A stretch of DNA of 64,000 nt from Pseudomonas sp. MTM4 (GTDB lineage Bacteria > Pseudomonadota > Gammaproteobacteria > Pseudomonadales > Pseudomonadaceae): contig NZ_CP048411.1 in assembly GCF_019355055.1 (NCBI RefSeq), forward strand, positions 1,426,001 to 1,490,000, given 5' to 3'. The position numbers and the translations under genes are program-made. A model generated the notes under the pieces. That model worked only from the letters and a program-made list of their open reading frames with translations, was not told the DNA's origin and made no database searches. Positions 52,623 to 61,438 of the stretch are shown piece by piece (position 1 is the first letter of the stretch; every line of letters starts with the position of its first letter).

Positions 52623-53819
52623 ATGACTAACGCCGCCACGATGCCCGCAGCCGGCACGCTTTCATCCCTTCATGTGAAGACGCAGATACGCACGCGGATG
52701 CTTGCGATCGATGCATTGCGCGGGCTGGTCATGCTGTTCATGCTCGTCGACCACGTGCGGGAGACCTTTTTCCTGCACGTTCAGGTAGGCGACCCCATGG
52801 ATCCGGTCAACACGCCACCGGAGCTGTTCTTCACGCGTATCAGCAGCATGGTCTGCGCACCGGTCTTTGTATTCCTGACCGGCCTTTCCGCATGGTTGTA
52901 CGGGCAATCCCACAGCCGCAGCGAAGTGTCGACGTTCCTGCTCAAGCGGGGCGTATTCCTCGTGTTCCTCGAACTGACCTTAGTGAACTTCGCCTGGAAC
53001 GCGACCTTCGTACCGCCGACCCTGTGGTTGCAGGTCATATGGGCCATCGGCTTGAGCATGATCGTGCTGTCCGCGCTTATCCACATGCCGCGTGCGGGGT
53101 TGGCGGTGCTGGGTCTGGTGATCGTGGCCGGCCACAACCTGCTTGATGGCATCGTGCTCACAGCGGATTCGCCGTTCTTCGAGATCTGGTCGATCCTGCA
53201 CCAGCGTTCCTTTCTCGAAATTACCGAGCACACACGTGCACGGACCACTTACCCCATCCTGCCCTGGATCGGTCTCATCGCACTTGGCTACTGCGCAGGC
53301 CCCTGGTTTGCCCGCGATGCCGATCCGGCGCAGCGTGCCTGCCGCCTGTTGATGTGGGGTATCGGTTTGCTCGTGGGTTTCGTCCTGATCCGCTACCTGA
53401 ACGTCTATGGCGACAAGCCGTGGAGCACCATGGAAAACGGCGTACGCACCTTCATGAGCTTCATGTCGCTTACCAAATACCCACCTTCCCTAATGTTCCT
53501 GATGCCAACCATCGGTGTCGGCTTTCTGCTGCTCGCCTGGTTTCAGCAACTCGAAGGGCGTCCCGTGCTGAAGGTGCTTTCGCTGTATGGCGGTGCGCCG
53601 ATGTTCTTCTACGTCCTGCACCTGCTGGTACTCAAGGCGCTTTACCTGATCGCTGTGCAGATCTGGGGCCTGAACCAAGGCAACTACTACGGTTTCGATA
53701 GCCTCGCTGGTATCTGGCTGTGGGCAGTGATGCTGTCGGCGGCGCTTTATTTTCCGACCCGCTGGTTCGCGCAACTCAAGCAGCGCCGTCGCGATATCGC
53801 TTGGCTGAAGTACTTCTAA
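52623..53819 (+). CDS. multi-spanning membrane acyltransferase-like protein (DUF1624/HGSNAT-like)
   Basis: 398 residues, about 10 transmembrane segments. The start IDALRGLVMLFMLVDHVRETFF matches the heparan-alpha-glucosaminide N-acetyltransferase/YeiB-like family, which carries a conserved His in the first helices. It might modify an envelope molecule or a ligand in the periplasm; no substrate can be named. AGGA site upstream. Behind a perfect Zur box and 9 nt before the porin gene, so it belongs to the zinc-starvation response. Confidence 0.78.
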   Translation: MTNAATMPAAGTLSSLHVKTQIRTRMLAIDALRGLVMLFMLVDHVRETFFLHVQVGDPMDPVNTPPELFFTRISSMVCAPVFVFLTGLSAWLYGQSHSRSEVSTFLLKRGVFLVFLELTLVNFAWNATFVPPTLWLQVIWAIGLSMIVLSALIHMPRAGLAVLGLVIVAGHNLLDGIVLTADSPFFEIWSILHQRSFLEITEHTRARTTYPILPWIGLIALGYCAGPWFARDADPAQRACRLLMWGIGLLVGFVLIRYLNVYGDKPWSTMENGVRTFMSFMSLTKYPPSLMFLMPTIGVGFLLLAWFQQLEGRPVLKVLSLYGGAPMFFYVLHLLVLKALYLIAVQIWGLNQGNYYGFDSLAGIWLWAVMLSAALYFPTRWFAQLKQRRRDIAWLKYF

Positions 53820-53828
53820 GGCTTGGTG

Positions 53829-55175
53829 ATGAACAGAAAAACCGGTTACTGGATGCGGGTGCTGTCGCTCTCATGCCTGCCATTGGCGGCATGTGCTGGC
53901 GCACAGGAGCAGGCGGCGGGTTTCATCGAAGATGGCACATGGAACCTGCTAAACCGCACCGTCTACGACCGTCGTGATTATCGCCACGGTGGGCTCAACG
54001 GGGCCGCGCGCAATGCAGCTAAACCGCGCGGCGAGCGCAGCGATCTGGCGGAGGAATGGGGCTACGGGCTAATGGGCAGCTACGCCTCAGGGTTCACCCA
54101 AGGCACGGTCGGCTTCGGCCTCGATGCCCACGCCTATCTGGGGGTAAAGCTGGACAGCGGCGGTGGTCGCGCTGGCAAGGCTCGCCTGCTTTCGGTGGAT
54201 AACGAGGGGCATCCCAAAGATGACTATGGACGCGCTGGTGCGGCGGCGAAGCTGCGTCTGTCATCCACAGTGCTGAAATACGGCGAGCACCGGGTGAAAA
54301 CGCCCGTCTTCGGCTCGTCCGACAGCCGCCTGCTGCCTGAAACCGCCACGGGGTGGTGGGTGACCAGCCAGGAATGGGGCGACCTGACCCTCAACGGTGG
54401 TCATTTCACCGAAAGTACCGACCGCAATGCCAGCAGCCACGACCGTGGGTTCGTCGTGAACTACTCCAACGGGAGACAAGGCGACTCGTTCGACTTCCTG
54501 GGCGGCAGCTACGACGGCATGGAGCGCCTCAACCTGACCCTTTACAGCGCGCAATACGACGAAACCTGGCGGCAGCATTATCTAGGCGGCGTGTACGCAT
54601 GGCCGATTGATGATGAACAGGCGTTGTCCTTCAATCTGAATCTCTACCGCACACAGGACACCGGAGAGGCACGCTCGGGCGCTATCGACAACACCACCTG
54701 GAGCTTGATGAGTTCTTACTTGCGCGGTGCCCATCGCTTTTCGTTGGGCTACCAGAAGGTGCATGGGGATACGCCGTTCGATTACGTCACCCGCGGTGCC
54801 ATCTACCTCACTAACGCGGTGGCGCTGTCTGACTTCAACGGGCCGAATGAAGCCTCATGGCAATTACGCTATGACCTGGCGATGGCTGCATACGGCATAC
54901 CCGGCTTGAGTTTCAGTGCAGCATATATTCGCGGCAGTGGCATCGACGGTAGCGATGTGGACCCCAGCGGTGGCTATACCTATCTGGGTTATGGGCGTAA
55001 CGGACGGCACTGGGAGCGTGACCTGGAAGCCCGTTACGTCGTACAAAACGGGGCCGCCCAAGGGATGACCTTCAGCGCCCGCTATGCGGTGCATCGGGGC
55101 AACATCGATCAGGCGGAATTGGACGCCGACCAGATTCGCTTGGCGGTGGAGTATCCAATCCAGGGGATGTTCTAG
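53829..55175 (+). CDS. OprD-family outer-membrane porin
   Basis: 448 residues. Signal peptide ending near ACAGAQEQAAGF, then OprD-type sequence: FIEDGTWNLLNRTVYDRRDY, WGYGLMGSYASGFTQGTVGFGLDAHAYLG, SSDSRLLPETATGWW, and a final barrel strand ending in Phe. Substrate-specific porins of this family pass small carboxylates and peptides; under Zur control it might admit a zinc-ligand complex. Start at ATG 53829; the frame is open from a TTG at 53823. Confidence 0.85.
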   Translation: MNRKTGYWMRVLSLSCLPLAACAGAQEQAAGFIEDGTWNLLNRTVYDRRDYRHGGLNGAARNAAKPRGERSDLAEEWGYGLMGSYASGFTQGTVGFGLDAHAYLGVKLDSGGGRAGKARLLSVDNEGHPKDDYGRAGAAAKLRLSSTVLKYGEHRVKTPVFGSSDSRLLPETATGWWVTSQEWGDLTLNGGHFTESTDRNASSHDRGFVVNYSNGRQGDSFDFLGGSYDGMERLNLTLYSAQYDETWRQHYLGGVYAWPIDDEQALSFNLNLYRTQDTGEARSGAIDNTTWSLMSSYLRGAHRFSLGYQKVHGDTPFDYVTRGAIYLTNAVALSDFNGPNEASWQLRYDLAMAAYGIPGLSFSAAYIRGSGIDGSDVDPSGGYTYLGYGRNGRHWERDLEARYVVQNGAAQGMTFSARYAVHRGNIDQAELDADQIRLAVEYPIQGMF

Positions 55176-55381
55176 TCCGCGACGCGGTGAGAGGCTACCG
55201 GGTCTATCCGAATGCAGACCGCACGGCGGCTCGGCGCCGGTGAAGAAGCACGGTGGATGCCCACCGATATACGAGCATGGCTGCGATCGTCTCTCAGATG
55301 GTGGGGGCAGTTCGACATAGGGCGGCTTCGGGCGGGCTGGAATGTGCGTTCTTGCCCCAATTTTGCCCAAACCAGACTCAG

Positions 55382-55424
55382 GAAAACAAAAAGCCCCGCT
55401 ACACGCTAAGCGCTGCGGGGCTTT
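55382..55424 (-). terminator. intrinsic terminator of the tRNA-Ser transcript
   Basis: AAAGCCCCGC (55390-55399) pairs with GCGGGGCTTT (55415-55424); read on the minus strand the stem is followed by TTTTTGTTTT. It lies 15 nt beyond the 3' end of tRNA-Ser. Confidence 0.75.
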
Positions 55425-55439
55425 CAGGTCTTTCAATAG

Positions 55440-55529
55440 TGGCGGAGAGATAGGGATTTGAACCCTAGGAACAGTTGCCTGTTCAACGGATTTCGAATCC
55501 GTCCCGTTCGGCCACTCCGGCATCTCTCC
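55440..55529 (-). tRNA. tRNA-Ser(CGA)
   Basis: 90 nt on the minus strand including an encoded CCA. Acceptor GGAGAGA pairs with TCTCTCC, discriminator G. The anticodon stem ACGGA/TCCGT encloses loop TTCGAAA, giving anticodon CGA (reads UCG). A long variable arm (class II tRNA) and a T arm with GGTTCAAATCC are visible. The position beside purC is the same as in other pseudomonads. Confidence 0.95.
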
Positions 55530-55663
55530 AGCGGCGCGCATCATAGCAGTTCGCAAGCGATTGTCGAACCCCAGGAGGGTGTTTTTTCGCTCGCTATTCA
55601 GGATGTTGCGCTAAACCCCCAGCGCTTTTGAAGCCGCCACTCCACTCCAATCAAAAGCTGTAA

Positions 55664-56533
55664 TCAGGTCGTCAGCCGAGTCAGGGCTTCGCGATATTTG
55701 TCCGCGGTCTTCTGGGCGACATCAACCGGCACAGGAGGCGCTGGCGGCTCCTTGTTCCAACCGGTGGATTCCAGCCAGTCGCGAACGAACTGCTTGTCGA
55801 AGCTTGGCGGATTGCTGCCTTCCCGGTAGCTATCGGCAGGCCAGAAGCGGCTGGAGTCGGGAGTCAGCACTTCATCCATGAGCGTTAGGTTACCGGCCTC
55901 GTCGAGGCCGAATTCGAACTTGGTATCGGCGATGATGATGCCACGGGTTGCCGCGTATTCGACGGCTGCCGAATACAGTGCGATGGAAGTATCGCGCACT
56001 TGGGCTGCCAGTTCCTTGCCAATGATGGCCTCGCACTGCTCGAAGGATATGTTCTCGTCGTGATCGCCGACGGCGGCTTTGGTCGATGGCGTGAAGATCG
56101 GCTGCGGCAACTTAGCGGCTTCCTTCAAACCGGCCGGTAACTGGATGCCGCAAACGGTTCCGTTTTTCTGATATTCCTTCCAACCGGAGCCAACGATATA
56201 GCCACGGACAATGGCTTCAACGGCAACCGGCTTTAAGCGCTTGGCGACCACCGCACGCCCCTCTACCAGTGGCAGCTCTTGCGCCGAGACCACGTCCTCG
56301 ACCTTGTCGCCAGTGAAGTGATTGGGTACGAGAGCGGAAAGCTTCTCGAACCAGAAATTCGAAATCGCTGTGAGAATCTTGCCCTTCTCAGGTATTGGCT
56401 CGGAGAGAATCACATCGAATGCTGAGAGCCGGTCCGTAGCGACCATAAGCATGCGCTTGTCGTCGATTTCGTACAGATCACGAACCTTGCCGGAGTAGAT
56501 TTTCTTCAGGCTGAGTGCATTGGGAGTAGGCAT
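55664..56533 (-). CDS. purC: SAICAR synthetase, long form
   Basis: 289 residues: [53 protein letters not shown], and [30 protein letters not shown] are all diagnostic. It joins aspartate to CAIR in purine synthesis. The usual gammaproteobacterial PurC is about 236 residues and has quite different sequence (starting like MEKREELYRGKAKSVY); the form here is the long type common in beta-proteobacteria. It sits at the standard purC place, next to bamC-dapA and tRNA-Ser. Confidence 0.93.
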   Translation of the reverse strand: MPTPNALSLKKIYSGKVRDLYEIDDKRMLMVATDRLSAFDVILSEPIPEKGKILTAISNFWFEKLSALVPNHFTGDKVEDVVSAQELPLVEGRAVVAKRLKPVAVEAIVRGYIVGSGWKEYQKNGTVCGIQLPAGLKEAAKLPQPIFTPSTKAAVGDHDENISFEQCEAIIGKELAAQVRDTSIALYSAAVEYAATRGIIIADTKFEFGLDEAGNLTLMDEVLTPDSSRFWPADSYREGSNPPSFDKQFVRDWLESTGWNKEPPAPPVPVDVAQKTADKYREALTRLTT

Positions 56534-56608
56534 TTCGATTCTCGCGGTTCCGAACCTTCGTTACGTTGCGCGGGACGGCAGTGTAACGGCAGGCCTGTCA
56601 TCAAACGA

Positions 56609-56638
56609 AACAGGCGAAACCGAGAGGGTTTCGCCTGT
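56609..56638 (-). terminator. probable terminator after bamC
   Basis: ACAGGCGAAACC pairs with GGTTTCGCCTGT around a short loop; on the minus strand TTTCGTTTGATG follows. It lies between the bamC stop and the purC start. Confidence 0.6.
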
Positions 56639-56665
56639 ACTGGCTGGAGCGGGCTGATCGGTGTC

Positions 56666-57766
56666 TCAGTCCAGACTGTCCTTGAGCATGTTCAGCACGC
56701 GCCGTGCGACGTCGGCTGGCGCGACGGTGTCAAGGTTCTTGTCGAGCGTCACCTGGATGTTGCCGGCCACATCGTTCACACGGACCTGATAACGCTCCGC
56801 GCGCGCCTCGATCTCCTCACGGTCGGGCGCCCCGCCGAACAAGCGGGAGAAAAAGCCCGGCTCGTCGTCCGGATTCTCCGCACCTTCCGACAGGTTGATG
56901 TAGTAAACACCGAGGCTGCGATCCAAATCCTCGACGAGGATGTCACTTGCAGCCAGTGCCCGGCCCACACTTGACCAGGCACGGTTGAAGTCAGTATCAA
57001 GTTGTAGCACCGGAGTGCCGCTGCCAGCTTCGATGAGCGTCACTCGGCTGGGTGCGTCGAACTCGCGCTCTGCAAGCAGAGAGGCTGAACCGCCTTGGGC
57101 TGCGCTGCTGTTCAAACCGACCTGCAGTTCATCGAGCAGTACCCGATCGAGTTCGGCATTGACTGGGGTATCAGGCCAGGCTACGTCAGCATTGCTGTCT
57201 GCGGGACGCTGAACGCTGAGCAGCTGGATCTCGCTCGTATTGCGCTGCACACCCGGTTCGATGCGAACCCGGATACGGGTCTCTCCATCGCCCAGCCCAA
57301 GGTTGCGCACCAGCGCTGGAGCAAGCTGATCACGGGTCTGCCAGGCCGTAATGAGCTCTCCCGTTTGCGGGCGCTCTTCGGCAATCTGAAAGCCATTGTC
57401 GGTGAAGAACTGCCGCGTCGCAGTCCAGACTTGCGACGGCTCACGCATCGCGACCAGCCAGCGCGCATCCTCCGACGTCTGCAGGCTGAACTCGCTGGCT
57501 TCTTCAGCGACCAGCAACCGTTGCGGGCGCGGCACCTCGTATTCGCCTGTCGCGCGGGTATCAGGGACCTGCTGGGGGATCGGTAGCAAGGGCTCGATCG
57601 GGCGCAACTCACTATCGGCCGGGACCTGCATCGGCGGTACCTGATGGGCCTGGAGATAGTCGCTACCACGGTCACGGAAATATCCGTCTTCTCCCCACAG
57701 CCAGCCACAACCGCTGGTTCCAGAGATGATCAGGGCTAGGGTCGAGAGGCCGGCCAGTCGCTTCAT
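56666..57766 (-). CDS. bamC: outer-membrane assembly lipoprotein BamC
   Basis: 366 residues. Lipoprotein signal ending in ISGTSGC (Cys20), an unstructured N-terminal stretch, then two helix-grip domains with LVAMREPSQVWTATRQFFTDNGF and [20 protein letters not shown] component of the BAM complex that inserts beta-barrel proteins. ATG at 57766 with AAGGAA upstream; downstream of dapA in the usual dapA-bamC order. Confidence 0.9.
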   Translation of the reverse strand: MKRLAGLSTLALIISGTSGCGWLWGEDGYFRDRGSDYLQAHQVPPMQVPADSELRPIEPLLPIPQQVPDTRATGEYEVPRPQRLLVAEEASEFSLQTSEDARWLVAMREPSQVWTATRQFFTDNGFQIAEERPQTGELITAWQTRDQLAPALVRNLGLGDGETRIRVRIEPGVQRNTSEIQLLSVQRPADSNADVAWPDTPVNAELDRVLLDELQVGLNSSAAQGGSASLLAEREFDAPSRVTLIEAGSGTPVLQLDTDFNRAWSSVGRALAASDILVEDLDRSLGVYYINLSEGAENPDDEPGFFSRLFGGAPDREEIEARAERYQVRVNDVAGNIQVTLDKNLDTVAPADVARRVLNMLKDSLD

Positions 57767-57806
57767 GCATGTTCCTTCATTATTAGATCAGTACACCGGA
57801 TACCGT

Positions 57807-58685
57807 TCAGGCCAGTACACCGGACTGACGCATGGCGTCGCGAAGCGGCTCCTGGCAACGCTGGCTGAGCCAGGTCAGCGGCAAGCGAATACCGTCCGAC
57901 ATCAGGCCCATTTCGTGTAGCGCCCATTTCACCGGAATCGGATTGGCCTCGATGAACAGCGTCTGATGCAGCGGCATCAGCAATGCGTTGATGGCACGCG
58001 CCTTCTCCGCATCACCGGCAATGGCGGCAGCGCATAGCTCGCTCATGGCGCGGGGCGCGACGTTCGCCGTGACGGAAATATTGCCTTTGCCACCCATCAG
58101 CATCAGCTCAACGGCGGTGGCATCGTCTCCGGAGTAGACAAGAAAGTCCTTGCCGACACGATCGAGCACTTCCTGCCCACGCTTGAGGTCGCCGGTCGCC
58201 TCCTTGATTCCGATGATGTTCGGCACCTTGGACAGACGCTCGACGGTTTCCGGCAGCATGTCGCAGGCGGTACGCCCGGGCACGTTGTAGAGGATCTGTG
58301 GAATCGCCACGGCTTCGGCGATGTGGCGGAAGTGCAGGTACATGCCTTCCTGGGTCGGCTTGTTGTAGTAGGGCGTGACCAGCAGGCAGGCATCCGCTCC
58401 GGCTGCCTTGGCATTTTCAGTCAGCTCGACGGCTTCGCGAGTGGAGTTGGCACCGGTGCCAGCAATCACCGGAATGCGACCGTTGACTTGATCCACCACC
58501 CGGCGGATTACCTCGATATGCTCGGGCACTTCTAGCGTCGCCGACTCGCCAGTGGTACCCACCGCAACGATCGCATTGGTGCCTTCCTGAAGATGGAAGT
58601 CCACCAGTTTGCTCAGGCTGTCCCAATCAAGACCGCCATGCGCGTCCATGGGAGTGACGAGCGCCACCATACTGCCTGAGATCAT
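57807..58685 (-). CDS. dapA: 4-hydroxy-tetrahydrodipicolinate synthase
   Basis: 292 residues. Schiff-base Lys161 in [10 protein letters not shown], Tyr133 and Arg138 in [12 protein letters not shown], and the Thr44-Thr45 pair in [10 protein letters not shown] fall at the numbers of the E. coli enzyme. It condenses pyruvate with aspartate semialdehyde in lysine and cell-wall synthesis. Start at 58685 ([12 protein letters not shown]) with AGGAG upstream; an in-frame ATG at 58766 is not conserved. Divergent from gcvR. Confidence 0.95.
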   Translation of the reverse strand: MISGSMVALVTPMDAHGGLDWDSLSKLVDFHLQEGTNAIVAVGTTGESATLEVPEHIEVIRRVVDQVNGRIPVIAGTGANSTREAVELTENAKAAGADACLLVTPYYNKPTQEGMYLHFRHIAEAVAIPQILYNVPGRTACDMLPETVERLSKVPNIIGIKEATGDLKRGQEVLDRVGKDFLVYSGDDATAVELMLMGGKGNISVTANVAPRAMSELCAAAIAGDAEKARAINALLMPLHQTLFIEANPIPVKWALHEMGLMSDGIRLPLTWLSQRCQEPLRDAMRQSGVLA

Positions 58686-58902
58686 GCAACCACTCCTGCC
58701 GGAAAAAGAGAGGCGTAATGGTACAAGGCTCCTGAGCGCTTTGCGAGTACGCTGGTTACATCCCACCGTCGGAACGACCGAACGCCAGCGTTGCGCTTTT
58801 CGGGCTCACACCGCACACGCATTCCCTCGGGCGGTGCTTTTCGCTAACCTTAGCCATTTTCGGCTTGGCTGGCCGTCCGATTCATCTTCGCCAGGAACCT
58901 GC

Positions 58903-59463
58903 ATGTCCACCCCCTCAGTACCTCGAGAACAGTTTCTCGTCATCAGCGCCATGGGCCGCAACCCTATGGCGCTCACCAACGTGCTTTGCAGAGCGAGCAA
59001 CGAGAATCGCTGCGCCGTAGTCAGTACACGTCTGACCCGTCATGGCGAATGCTGTGCGCTGGTCCTGGAGATCACCGGGACCTGGGATGCCCTCGCTCGC
59101 ATGGAGACGGCGCTACCGAGCCTGGCCAAGAAGCACGACTTCACCACCAATGTAGTGCGCAGCGAACCATCGGAAACCCGCCCGCAAGCGTTGCCATACG
59201 TAGCCTATGTCAGCTCGGTATACCGTCCGGACATACTCAATGAGCTGTGCCAGTTCTTCATCGACCACCGCGTCGAACTGGAAAATCTTACCTGCGACAC
59301 GTACCAGGCGCCCCAGACCGGCGGCACCATGCTCAACGCGACGCTGACCGTCACGCTACCGGCAGGTACGCAGATCAGCTGGCTGCGTGATCAATTTCTG
59401 GATTTTGCCGACGCACTGAATCTTGACGCTCTGATAGAGCCCTGGCGCCCGCAAAACCCCTGA
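58903..59463 (+). CDS. gcvR: glycine cleavage regulator-type ACT protein
   Basis: 186 residues forming two ACT domains (about 8-85 and 98-180): EQFLVISAMGRNPMALTNVLCRA and YVAYVSSVYRPDILNELCQFFI. In E. coli GcvR binds glycine and antagonises GcvA; in pseudomonads the gene stands, as here, between dapA and bcp. Start at ATG 58903 (CAGGA upstream); the open frame extends back to 58609, overlapping dapA, and is not conserved. Confidence 0.85.
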   Translation: MSTPSVPREQFLVISAMGRNPMALTNVLCRASNENRCAVVSTRLTRHGECCALVLEITGTWDALARMETALPSLAKKHDFTTNVVRSEPSETRPQALPYVAYVSSVYRPDILNELCQFFIDHRVELENLTCDTYQAPQTGGTMLNATLTVTLPAGTQISWLRDQFLDFADALNLDALIEPWRPQNP

Positions 59464-59477
59464 TAAGGAAACAAGTG

Positions 59478-59951
59478 ATGGCCGTAGCAATCGACCAGCC
59501 CGTTCCGCCCTTCCAGGCCCAAGCCACTAGCGACACCCTGGTCAGCCTCGACACGCTGAAGGGCAAGCAGGTGGTGCTCTACTTTTATCCCAAGGACAAC
59601 ACGCCAGGCTGCACCACTCAGGGCCAGGGTTTCCGCGACCTGCAGCCGGAGTTCAGCGAAGCCAACACACTAATCTTCGGCGTTTCGCGGGACAGCCTGC
59701 GGACACACGAGAACTTCAAGGCCAAGCAGGCGTTTCCTTTCGAGCTCATTTGCGACAAGACTGAGGAGCTCTGCCAGCTGTTCGATGTCATCAAGCTGAA
59801 GAAGCTCTATGGCAAGGAATACATGGGCGTAGACCGCAGCACCTTCTTGATCGACCGCGACGGCATCCTTCGCCAGGAGTGGCGAGGCGTGAAGGTTCAC
59901 GGACATGTCGAAGCCGTTTTGCAGGCCGCTCAAGCACTGCATCGACAATAA
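59478..59951 (+). CDS. bcp: Bcp/PrxQ-type peroxiredoxin, one-cysteine variant
   Basis: 157 residues, thioredoxin fold. Peroxidatic Cys45 in YPKDNTPGCTTQGQGFRD. Residue 50, which is the resolving Cys in E. coli Bcp (GCTVQAC), is Gln here, so it must resolve through another thiol. Reduces hydroperoxides. Start at ATG 59478 (AAGGAA upstream), preceded by an in-frame GTG at 59475. Fifteen nt after gcvR and followed by a terminator. Confidence 0.92.
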   Translation: MAVAIDQPVPPFQAQATSDTLVSLDTLKGKQVVLYFYPKDNTPGCTTQGQGFRDLQPEFSEANTLIFGVSRDSLRTHENFKAKQAFPFELICDKTEELCQLFDVIKLKKLYGKEYMGVDRSTFLIDRDGILRQEWRGVKVHGHVEAVLQAAQALHRQ

Positions 59952-59954
59952 GCG

Positions 59955-59981
59955 AAGGCCGGTAGCACCGGCCTTTCTCGT
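59955..59981 (+). terminator. intrinsic terminator after bcp
   Basis: AAGGCCGGT (59955-59963) and ACCGGCCTT (59967-59975) form a stem with a short loop, followed by TCTCGTT. It separates bcp from the convergent permease gene. Confidence 0.75.
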
Positions 59982-59982
59982 T

Positions 59983-61059
59983 CTAGCCGACCTCCACCAC
60001 CGGGACCGTGGGTGGCCTGCGCGGCCAAGCGTATAGCACCGCCTTGAACAAGGTAGCCAGGGGGATCGCGAAAAATACTCCCCAGAATCCCCAGAGACCG
60101 CCGAATAACAGCACCGAGCAGATAATGGCCACCGGGTGCAGGTTCACCGCTTCGGAGAACAGCAAAGGCACAAGGACATTGCCATCCAACGCCTGAATGA
60201 TCGCGTAGGCCACCATCAAGTAGATGAACTGGTCACCCAACCCCCACTGGAATAAGCCAATCAGGGCGATGGGAATGGTCACCACGGTCGCACCGATATA
60301 AGGCACCACAACCGAGACTCCCACCAGCAGCGCCAGCAGCGCGGCATAGTTGAGTTCCAGCGCCGCGAACACCGCATACGACACCACGCCGCAGATCAGG
60401 ATCTCGATCGCCTTGCCCCGAATGTAATTGGCGATCTGCACGTTCATTTCCTGAGACACCTGCGTAATCAGCGCACGCTCACGCGGCAGGTAGCCGCTCA
60501 ACCAGTCGCTTATCTGCTGGCGATCCTTGAGAAAGAAGAACACAAGAATCGGCACCAGGATCAGATAGATCATCAGGCTTAACAACAATGGCAGGCTGGA
60601 CAACGACGACGTCAGCACCACCTGGCCGTAGCGGCCTACCTCGCCACGCATGAAATCGATGCCACGCAGCACCTGCTCTTCGGTGAGCAATTGCGGGTAG
60701 CGCTCGGGCAGAAGCAGCAACAAGGACTGCCATTCCACAAGCATCCGTGGCAGCTCGTTGAACAGGGTTAGCACCTGCTGCCAGACCAAAGGCACAAGAA
60801 ACAGCATGCAAACCGTGAGCGCGCCGACGAACATCAAAAATACTAGCCAGACCGCCACGAGGTGGGGAATCCTGATGCGCTCCAGCGCGCCGACCAAACC
60901 CTGCATCAGGTAGGCGAGCACCAGGCCGGCAAGGACTGGCGCAAGCATTTCGCCCAGCGTTAGCACCGCAGCAAAGGCAACCACCAACAGTACAGCCAAG
61001 ACCACCGCTTCCTCATCAGAGAAATAGCGATGGGCCCAGCTGCGCAACACCTTGAGCAT
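59983..61059 (-). CDS. PerM/AI-2E-transporter family permease
   Basis: 358 residues, about 8 transmembrane segments, with the family core LVGVSVVVPYIGATVVTIPIALIG and the VLVPLLFSEAVNLHPVAII region. Family members include AI-2 exporters and Na+/H+ antiporters, so substrate is open. ATG at 61059 with AGGGAA upstream. The gene order beside tusA-like and bepA is that of P. aeruginosa PA1005-PA1007. Confidence 0.85.
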   Translation of the reverse strand: MLKVLRSWAHRYFSDEEAVVLAVLLVVAFAAVLTLGEMLAPVLAGLVLAYLMQGLVGALERIRIPHLVAVWLVFLMFVGALTVCMLFLVPLVWQQVLTLFNELPRMLVEWQSLLLLLPERYPQLLTEEQVLRGIDFMRGEVGRYGQVVLTSSLSSLPLLLSLMIYLILVPILVFFFLKDRQQISDWLSGYLPRERALITQVSQEMNVQIANYIRGKAIEILICGVVSYAVFAALELNYAALLALLVGVSVVVPYIGATVVTIPIALIGLFQWGLGDQFIYLMVAYAIIQALDGNVLVPLLFSEAVNLHPVAIICSVLLFGGLWGFWGVFFAIPLATLFKAVLYAWPRRPPTVPVVEVG

Positions 61060-61077
61060 ATGTTTCCCTTAGAGCCT

Positions 61078-61332
61078 TCAGCCCTCAGCCTTACGCAGCC
61101 AGTAGCGATAGAGCCCTTCATCCGCCTCTTCCCGTAACAGAGCGTGGCCGGACAATCTGGCGAAACTACGAAAATCTCGCTGCGAGCCCGGATCGGTCGC
61201 GGTAACCTTCAGTACCTGCCCGCTGGCTAGTCGGTTGAGTTCAAGTTTAGCCTTGAGCAGCGGCATCGGGCATTCCAGCCCGACCGCATCCAGCTCGGCA
61301 TCGCAGGTGACAGGCACGGTCTGTTGGGTCAT
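61078..61332 (-). CDS. TusA/SirA-family sulfurtransferase-like protein
   Basis: 84 residues. The motif DAVGLECPMPLLKAKLELNRL contains the CPxP cysteine; GSQRDFRSFARLSGHALL follows, as in the SirA fold. Members relay sulfur for tRNA thiolation or molybdenum cofactor; the P. aeruginosa orthologue at this place, PA1006, is linked to molybdenum-dependent nitrate respiration. Start at 61332, 6 nt from GAGGAG; an in-frame ATG at 61338 abuts that site. Confidence 0.87.
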   Translation of the reverse strand: MTQQTVPVTCDAELDAVGLECPMPLLKAKLELNRLASGQVLKVTATDPGSQRDFRSFARLSGHALLREEADEGLYRYWLRKAEG

Positions 61333-61438
61333 GTTCATCTCCTCGAAAGGAGCGCAGGATACCGACCCGCGCCCGCCCCTGGCCAGCCACCCTGGCACAA
61401 GGCTACAGTAACGCTCCTGCCTTCATGAGCCAGTCTGG

